From contig CAYMZB010000090.1 of assembly GCA_964394845.1 (NCBI GenBank), positions 1 through 8,732 on the forward strand: a DNA stretch of 8,732 bases, given 5' to 3'. Made by a program: the position numbers and the translations under genes. The notes under the pieces were generated by a model. The model made no database searches. It saw nothing but the letters and a program-made list of their open reading frames with translations, and was not told the origin of the DNA. The stretch is from CAYMZB01 sp964394845 (lineage in GTDB: Bacteria; Patescibacteriota; Microgenomatia; Daviesbacterales; UBA10151). Position 1 is the stretch's first letter. Every line of letters begins with the position of its first letter. Positions 5,463 to 8,732 of the stretch are shown here, piece after piece.

Positions 5463-5500
5463 TTGCAGAATCTGCTATAATCCGTTATAATCTGCTATAG
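5463..5500 (+). promoter_or_regulatory. Fic promoter embedded in three 10-bp repeats
   Basis: TTGCAG (5463-5468) and TATAAT (5486-5491) are 17 bp apart, so transcription would start near 5498. The region is built from three consecutive 10-mers: TCTGCTATAA (5471), TCCGTTATAA (5481) and TCTGCTATAG (5491). GCAGA and TCTGC around A5470 form a palindrome overlapping the -35. Repeats at one helical turn across the spacer and -10 look like an operator; the winged helix at the C-terminus of the Fic protein is an obvious candidate to bind it. Confidence 0.5.
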
Positions 5501-5520
5501 TTAGATTAACATATAAAACT

Positions 5521-6582
5521 ATGGTTAAAAATCGCAAGTTTGAAAAGAGGTTAGCTCAACTTCCTTCTGAAATATTCCTTAAAATAGCTCAGATTGATGA
5601 GTTAAAAGGTCAGTGGACTGGCGGAGCTAATTTAAATCCCCAACTGTTGGGTAGACTAAAAAGAGCAGTTTTAATTACCTCTACGGGTGCTTCAACAAGG
5701 ATTGAAGGAGCAAGACTTACAGATGAAGATGTGGATGATCTAATGAGGGGTATTGCCATGCAAAAATTTGCAGATAGAGACAAACAGGAAGTCCAGGGTT
5801 ATTTTGAACTACTCCAAATCATTTTTGATTCCTGGGATAGCATAAAGTTCACCGAAAGTTCTATTAAACATCTACATCAAGAGCTTCTAAAATATGTTGA
5901 TAAAGATCGGGATCACAGAGGCAAATATAAGGCCACTGATAATAAGGTGGAAATGGTTGATGAACAAGGTAAGAGACTCGGAGTTATTTTTGATACTACT
6001 CCGGCCTATTTAACCCCAAAATATATGTTGGAATTGGTTGAATGGACTAAAGATGCTTTAGATAATAAAAAGTCTCACCCTTTAATTATTGTGGGTAACT
6101 TTTTAGTAGAATACCTAAATATTCACCCTTTTAAGGATGGGAATGGTCGTTTGTCGAGAATTTTAACCAATCTACTCTTACTTCAAGCAGGTTATTTATA
6201 TATGCCTTATGTTTCTCATGAGAAGCTTATTGAAGACCAAAAACCACAATATTATATGGCACTCCGGAAAAGTCAAAAAACCTTCAAAAAAGGAGTTGGA
6301 GATATAGCTCCTTGGCTTGAGTTCTTTTTAGATATAATCCTTGCTCAATCAAAAGAAGCTATTAGTTTAATGTCTGGAGAGAATATCGAGGATATTTTAT
6401 CTAATAAGCAGACAGTAGTATGGCAATATTTACAAACTGTTGATGAGGCTACACCAAAAGATATAGCAAAAGAAACTAAAGTAGCCTATGCAACTGTGCG
6501 CCAAACACTTTCAAAACTATTGGATTTAAAGAAAATTGAAAGAGTAGGAATGGGTAGAAGCAGCCGTTATAGAAAAAATTAA
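5521..6582 (+). CDS. Class II Fic protein with C-terminal winged helix
   Basis: The protein has 353 residues. The Fic core motif HPFKDGNGRLSR (202-213) is complete, with the catalytic His202 and the anion-binding GNGR, so adenylyl transfer or another nucleotide-based modification of a protein hydroxyl is expected. An inhibitory-helix motif, S58TRIEG63 ([S/T]xxxE[G/N]), precedes the core, which makes it a class II, self-restrained Fic enzyme. The flap region is roughly 140-165. Residues about 296-352 (VVWQYLQTVDEATPKDIAKETKVAYATVRQTL in part, then KKIERVGMGRSSRYR) form a winged helix-turn-helix. This Fic-plus-helix-turn-helix layout is common in bacteria and often autoregulates. The start at 5521 matches the family N-terminus; no ribosome binding site is seen. 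It is followed after 5 bp by the putative nuclease gene. The target cannot be told from sequence. Confidence 0.92.
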   Translation: MVKNRKFEKRLAQLPSEIFLKIAQIDELKGQWTGGANLNPQLLGRLKRAVLITSTGASTRIEGARLTDEDVDDLMRGIAMQKFADRDKQEVQGYFELLQIIFDSWDSIKFTESSIKHLHQELLKYVDKDRDHRGKYKATDNKVEMVDEQGKRLGVIFDTTPAYLTPKYMLELVEWTKDALDNKKSHPLIIVGNFLVEYLNIHPFKDGNGRLSRILTNLLLLQAGYLYMPYVSHEKLIEDQKPQYYMALRKSQKTFKKGVGDIAPWLEFFLDIILAQSKEAISLMSGENIEDILSNKQTVVWQYLQTVDEATPKDIAKETKVAYATVRQTLSKLLDLKKIERVGMGRSSRYRKN

Positions 6583-6587
6583 TTATT

Positions 6588-7376
6588 ATGGATAGGAACC
6601 AGATAAAGCTAACATTTGAGAAATTTCCAGTATTGTTTAATTTCGCAAGGCAATATAAGGAGAATGACCCAAATGATATAAGAACTTCATTTAGAGATAG
6701 CCCAGTTTTGCTTATTGGGGAGGAATTTTGGCAGTATTACGAGCAAGCATTGCAAACTTTATCTCACGAGGATAAAGATTTTCTCTTAAAAAAACTCGGG
6801 ACTACTACTAAAAAACTTTCTGAAGAAAGAGGGTGGGCACATTTTGAAGAGATACTTAATGAGGTTTTGGCGCATAAAATGCTTTCTGATGACAATTTTG
6901 GCAGAGTAGTATTTATTGATGACAGTAAAGAGCAGGGACTAACACCGGATTTAAAAATTTTGGTTAATGGAAATATCCTATATGGGTTGTCGGAAGTGAA
7001 AACTATTAGATTTTCAGATGATGAGTATAAAGTTGTTAGTGAGGAGCTCAGGACCGGAAAGGGGAGATTCCTATCAGCAGAAGTACATCCTACTTTAGAG
7101 AAAAAGATAATAGAGGAAGTTAAAGAGGCAGTAAATCAAATTTGGACATATTATTCAACAGAACTATCTATAAAAAGAGTTTACCTTTTCCTCAACTTAG
7201 ATCAGGGCAATTATATTGATTTAATCTTTACCCCTCAAAGTGACCTAGAACAATTTCTTTGTAGCTTAAGGATTGATACTGAGAATGGAACAATTCAAAA
7301 TTTAGAAAATAAAAAAGTTCAATTAAAAATCTATATACTGGCTGGGAGAAAACCTGTTGAATTAAAATGCGAGTAA
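6588..7376 (+). CDS. Putative PD-(D/E)XK nuclease-like protein paired with Fic
   Basis: The protein has 262 residues, is soluble, and I recognise no named family. The middle carries a PD-(D/E)XK signature: TPD121LKILVNGNILYGLSE136VK138, which is PD, 14 residues, then ExK on two predicted beta strands. A glutamate-rich helix (SEERGWAHFEEILNEVLAHKM, about 78-98) precedes it, where the first acidic residue of the fold usually sits. A helix with Q184 (EVKEAVNQIWTYY) follows, where many of these enzymes carry a conserved Gln. The first 70 residues are helical and the C-terminal 65 are alpha/beta with no metal-binding cysteines. It starts 5 bp after the Fic stop, without a ribosome binding site, so reinitiation from Fic translation is likely. 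It could be a DNA nuclease effector, a restriction-like enzyme, or an inactive relative. The assignment rests on a short motif. Confidence 0.6.
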   Translation: MDRNQIKLTFEKFPVLFNFARQYKENDPNDIRTSFRDSPVLLIGEEFWQYYEQALQTLSHEDKDFLLKKLGTTTKKLSEERGWAHFEEILNEVLAHKMLSDDNFGRVVFIDDSKEQGLTPDLKILVNGNILYGLSEVKTIRFSDDEYKVVSEELRTGKGRFLSAEVHPTLEKKIIEEVKEAVNQIWTYYSTELSIKRVYLFLNLDQGNYIDLIFTPQSDLEQFLCSLRIDTENGTIQNLENKKVQLKIYILAGRKPVELKCE

Positions 7377-7418
7377 AAAGTTTGTACATAGTCAACTAGT
7401 GCCAGCTTTGAAGTTAAA

Positions 7419-7895
7419 TTAGGGATTAAGTAGGATTATGGACAAATTTAGTAGACTAGCAAAGCTGACCCACAGAAGGTAAGGGATTAAAAGATAAGAA
7501 GCAGTTTTTGAGATTTTATAGAACTTTATTATTGTTAATAAGATTAAAATCCAGAGAATTATTATATCTATCATTCCCAGTATTGGTGAATGAAGCCCAA
7601 AAAAGAGTATTGACCATAAGAAGTTTAAACCTAGCTGAATTGAAAAATATTTTAACCCAACTTGTCTTAGTTTCTGATTTTTTGTTTTACTTGTCCAAAT
7701 TAAATAGACTGCAAGTCCCATTAAAAAATACAGGATGATCCAAACAGGACCGAAAACCCAATTTGGAGGAGAAAAAAATGGTTTGTTTAAAGTTTGATAC
7801 CAGGTTGGTATTGCAGATAGGGTAAAAGGAGTGGCAGTTATTCCAACTAATTCACAACCAACTACTGATACTAAAAATTTGAAGAATTTTTGCAC
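7419..7895 (-). CDS. tspO: TspO/MBR family membrane protein
   Basis: The protein has 158 residues with five membrane helices, the usual size for the family. The signatures are WYQTLNKPFFSPPNWVFGPVW (32-52), LYFLMGLAVYLIW (55-67), LGLNFLWSILFFGLHSP (88-104) and LLWVSFASLLNLSI (140-153). TspO proteins bind tetrapyrroles and related ligands in the membrane and are tied to porphyrin handling and stress responses; in CPR bacteria, which usually lack heme synthesis, the role is unclear. The start codon is GTG (7893-7895). A promoter at 7904-7932 places transcription start within a few nucleotides of it. The gene is convergent with the nuclease gene and divergent from DUF4337, and probably marks the return to backbone. 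Confidence 0.92.
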   Translation of the reverse strand: MQKFFKFLVSVVGCELVGITATPFTLSAIPTWYQTLNKPFFSPPNWVFGPVWIILYFLMGLAVYLIWTSKTKNQKLRQVGLKYFSIQLGLNFLWSILFFGLHSPILGMIDIIILWILILLTIIKFYKISKTASYLLIPYLLWVSFASLLNLSIILLNP

Positions 7896-7903
7896 TTAAA
7901 TTT

Positions 7904-7932
7904 AGTATATTGATAAAAATTTGTTTGTTCAA
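7904..7932 (-). promoter_or_regulatory. Promoter of tspO, nearly leaderless
   Basis: On the minus strand TTGAAC (7927-7932) and TATACT (7904-7909) are 17 bp apart. The -10 ends 8 bp before the GTG start, so the leader is one or two nucleotides at most. Confidence 0.55.
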
Positions 7933-7939
7933 GTCGCGG

Positions 7940-7968
7940 TTGTATTTATTTAATGACCAGTCCATACT
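7940..7968 (+). promoter_or_regulatory. Promoter of the DUF4337-mscL operon, leaderless
   Basis: TTGTAT (7940-7945) and CATACT (7963-7968) are 17 bp apart. The -10 ends 6 bp before the ATG at 7975, with no ribosome binding site. Its -35 lies 7 bp from that of the divergent tspO promoter, so the two may compete or share a regulator. Confidence 0.5.
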
Positions 7969-7974
7969 GAAAAT

Positions 7975-8430
7975 ATGGCTCAATTAAAAGTCCCTCCCAA
8001 AAGTGGACCAATGTGGCATTATTATATTGCAGCCTCCAGTGTAGTTATTGCAGTTTTAGCTGCAATTGCCTCTTTTCAATCAGCTACATATTCCAGTTTA
8101 ATTTTAGTTGAAAAAAATAACTCTATTTTGTATCAAAACCAAGCTAATAAAGAGTGGAATCACTACTTGGCTGATTATATTCTGAGCAAGAACACAGGAG
8201 AATTTCAGCAAAAGGCAGAATCATTAGAGGAAAAATCAAAAGTATCTGATCAAAAATCAGAGGAATATTTTCGAAAAACAGGTCATCTGGCTAACGCCGG
8301 GACTCTTTTTGAAATTGCCATTGCTCTTTCCTCAATTAGTTTACTAATGGAACGCAAGCTTCTTTGGCAAATTTCTCTAGTATTATCTTTAATTGGAATT
8401 TATTTTTTGGCTACTGGATTATTGTTTTAA
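7975..8430 (+). CDS. DUF4337 family membrane protein
   Basis: The protein has 151 residues with three hydrophobic segments. The first is YYIAASSVVIAVLAAIASF (about 16-34). A hydrophilic loop follows, containing ILYQNQANKEWNHYLADYIL and a coiled region of E, K, S and Q (about 75-98). Then come TLFEIAIALSSISLL (110-124) and WQISLVLSLIGIYFLATGLL (131-150). The order membrane helix, NQAxxxWxxY, coiled segment, two membrane helices is that of DUF4337 proteins, whose function is unknown. It begins at a leaderless promoter and is followed after 2 bp by mscL, so the two form an operon. Confidence 0.8.
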   Translation: MAQLKVPPKSGPMWHYYIAASSVVIAVLAAIASFQSATYSSLILVEKNNSILYQNQANKEWNHYLADYILSKNTGEFQQKAESLEEKSKVSDQKSEEYFRKTGHLANAGTLFEIAIALSSISLLMERKLLWQISLVLSLIGIYFLATGLLF

Positions 8431-8432
8431 AA

Positions 8433-8732
8433 ATGAAAGATTTTATTGCCTTTATTAAAAATCAGGGAGTTGTGGGGCTGGCTGTGGGATTTATATTAGG
8501 TACTCAGATTTCTAATCTGGTAAATTCAATTGTTAATGATCTGATCAACCCTTTACTTGGTATCTTTGTTGGTACTGAAGGAAATTTAGATAAAGCCTCT
8601 ATTACCGTTGGCAAAGCTCAATTTATGTGGGGAAATGTGGTTAATACCCTGATCAACTTCATAATTATCGCCCTGATTTTATATATTATGATTCGGGTTT
8701 TGAGATTGGATGAACATTTAAAAAAGGACCAA
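8433..8732 (+). CDS. mscL: Large-conductance mechanosensitive channel MscL, first 100 codons
   Basis: The reading frame is open to the window edge and encodes MKDFIAFIKNQGVVGLAVGF and onward. The N-terminal amphipathic helix, the first membrane helix with GVVGLAVGFILGTQISNLVNS, the NDLINPLLGI segment, a short periplasmic loop and the second membrane helix (about 67-90) follow the MscL order. The channel opens under high membrane tension and releases solutes during osmotic downshock. The usual length is 120-150 residues, so only the cytoplasmic C-terminal helix is missing. It lies 2 bp after the DUF4337 stop and has no separate ribosome binding site, so translation is probably coupled. Confidence 0.95.
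   Translation, partial: MKDFIAFIKNQGVVGLAVGFILGTQISNLVNSIVNDLINPLLGIFVGTEGNLDKASITVGKAQFMWGNVVNTLINFIIIALILYIMIRVLRLDEHLKKDQ

Larger units (their letters stand above)
2416..7400. mobile_element. Probable integrated element at tRNA-Gln (right end approximate)
   Basis: The stretch holds a large serine recombinase reading into the tRNA gene, a winged-helix protein, two small proteins of mobile-element type, a divergent repeat-rich control region, and a Fic/nuclease cargo pair. Backbone-type genes flank it on both sides. The left boundary is set by the 3' end of the tRNA. The right boundary is only bracketed, between the nuclease stop (7376) and the convergent tspO gene (7419). I found no duplication of the tRNA 3' end there. 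That is not decisive, because serine recombinases share only a very short core between attachment sites. No conjugation or capsid genes are visible, so this is a small mobilisable or satellite-like element at most. Confidence 0.5.

Noticed and set aside
7403..7467. Inverted repeat CAGCTTTG/CAAAGCTG near the tspO stop as a terminator or att site
   Set aside because: The arms are 8 bp with a loop of about 49 nt, one arm is inside the tspO coding sequence and no T-run follows, so chance is likely.
1..8732. CRISPR array or rRNA genes
   Set aside because: No regularly spaced repeats of CRISPR length and no rRNA-like sequence were seen; the tandem repeats found are 9-10 bp and confined to promoters.

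Overview
The window looks like a piece of a Patescibacteria (CPR) chromosome. The evidence is the gene set (a bare RRM RNA-binding protein, a short VanW-like secreted protein, a tandem DUF4389 membrane protein, TspO, DUF4337, MscL), the compact layout, a tRNA without encoded CCA, and very short or absent 5' leaders. This is an inference from familiar gene content; no rRNA or other phylogenetic marker is present. The standard bacterial code fits every gene.

Layout. 1-2415 is chromosomal backbone: the 5' end of an RRM gene (-), a coiled-coil protein (+), a convergent VanW-like secreted protein (-), a divergent DUF4389 membrane protein (+) and tRNA-Gln(UUG) (+). From the tRNA to roughly 7400 lies a probable integrated mobile element. 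Its left arm (- strand, 5004 to 2356) reads a DUF5659-like small protein, a winged-helix protein, a small helical protein and a large serine recombinase. The recombinase is broken by one in-frame TAA just after its catalytic domain, and its C-terminal codons run antisense through the tRNA gene. Its right arm (+ strand, 5255 to 7376) reads a small basic protein, a class II Fic protein with a C-terminal winged helix, and 5 bp later a protein with a PD-(D/E)XK nuclease motif. The two arms diverge from an AT-rich control region with 9-bp iteron-like repeats. From about 7419 the window returns to backbone-type genes: tspO (-), and DUF4337 followed by the first 100 codons of mscL (+).

How the parts fit. 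The left arm looks like the element's maintenance and recombination module, and the Fic/nuclease pair looks like its cargo. The pair is the best candidate for an undescribed two-gene system: an AMP-transferase carrying its own inhibitory motif and a DNA-binding tail, co-transcribed with a putative nuclease, behind a promoter embedded in three 10-bp repeats. Other notable signals are the RRM gene, which appears to start at AUU behind a strong Shine-Dalgarno sequence half buried in an 11-bp hairpin, and a window-wide pattern of -10 boxes 5-8 bp before the start codon, which implies leaderless mRNAs. The element's right end could not be located; no copy of the tRNA 3' end was seen there.
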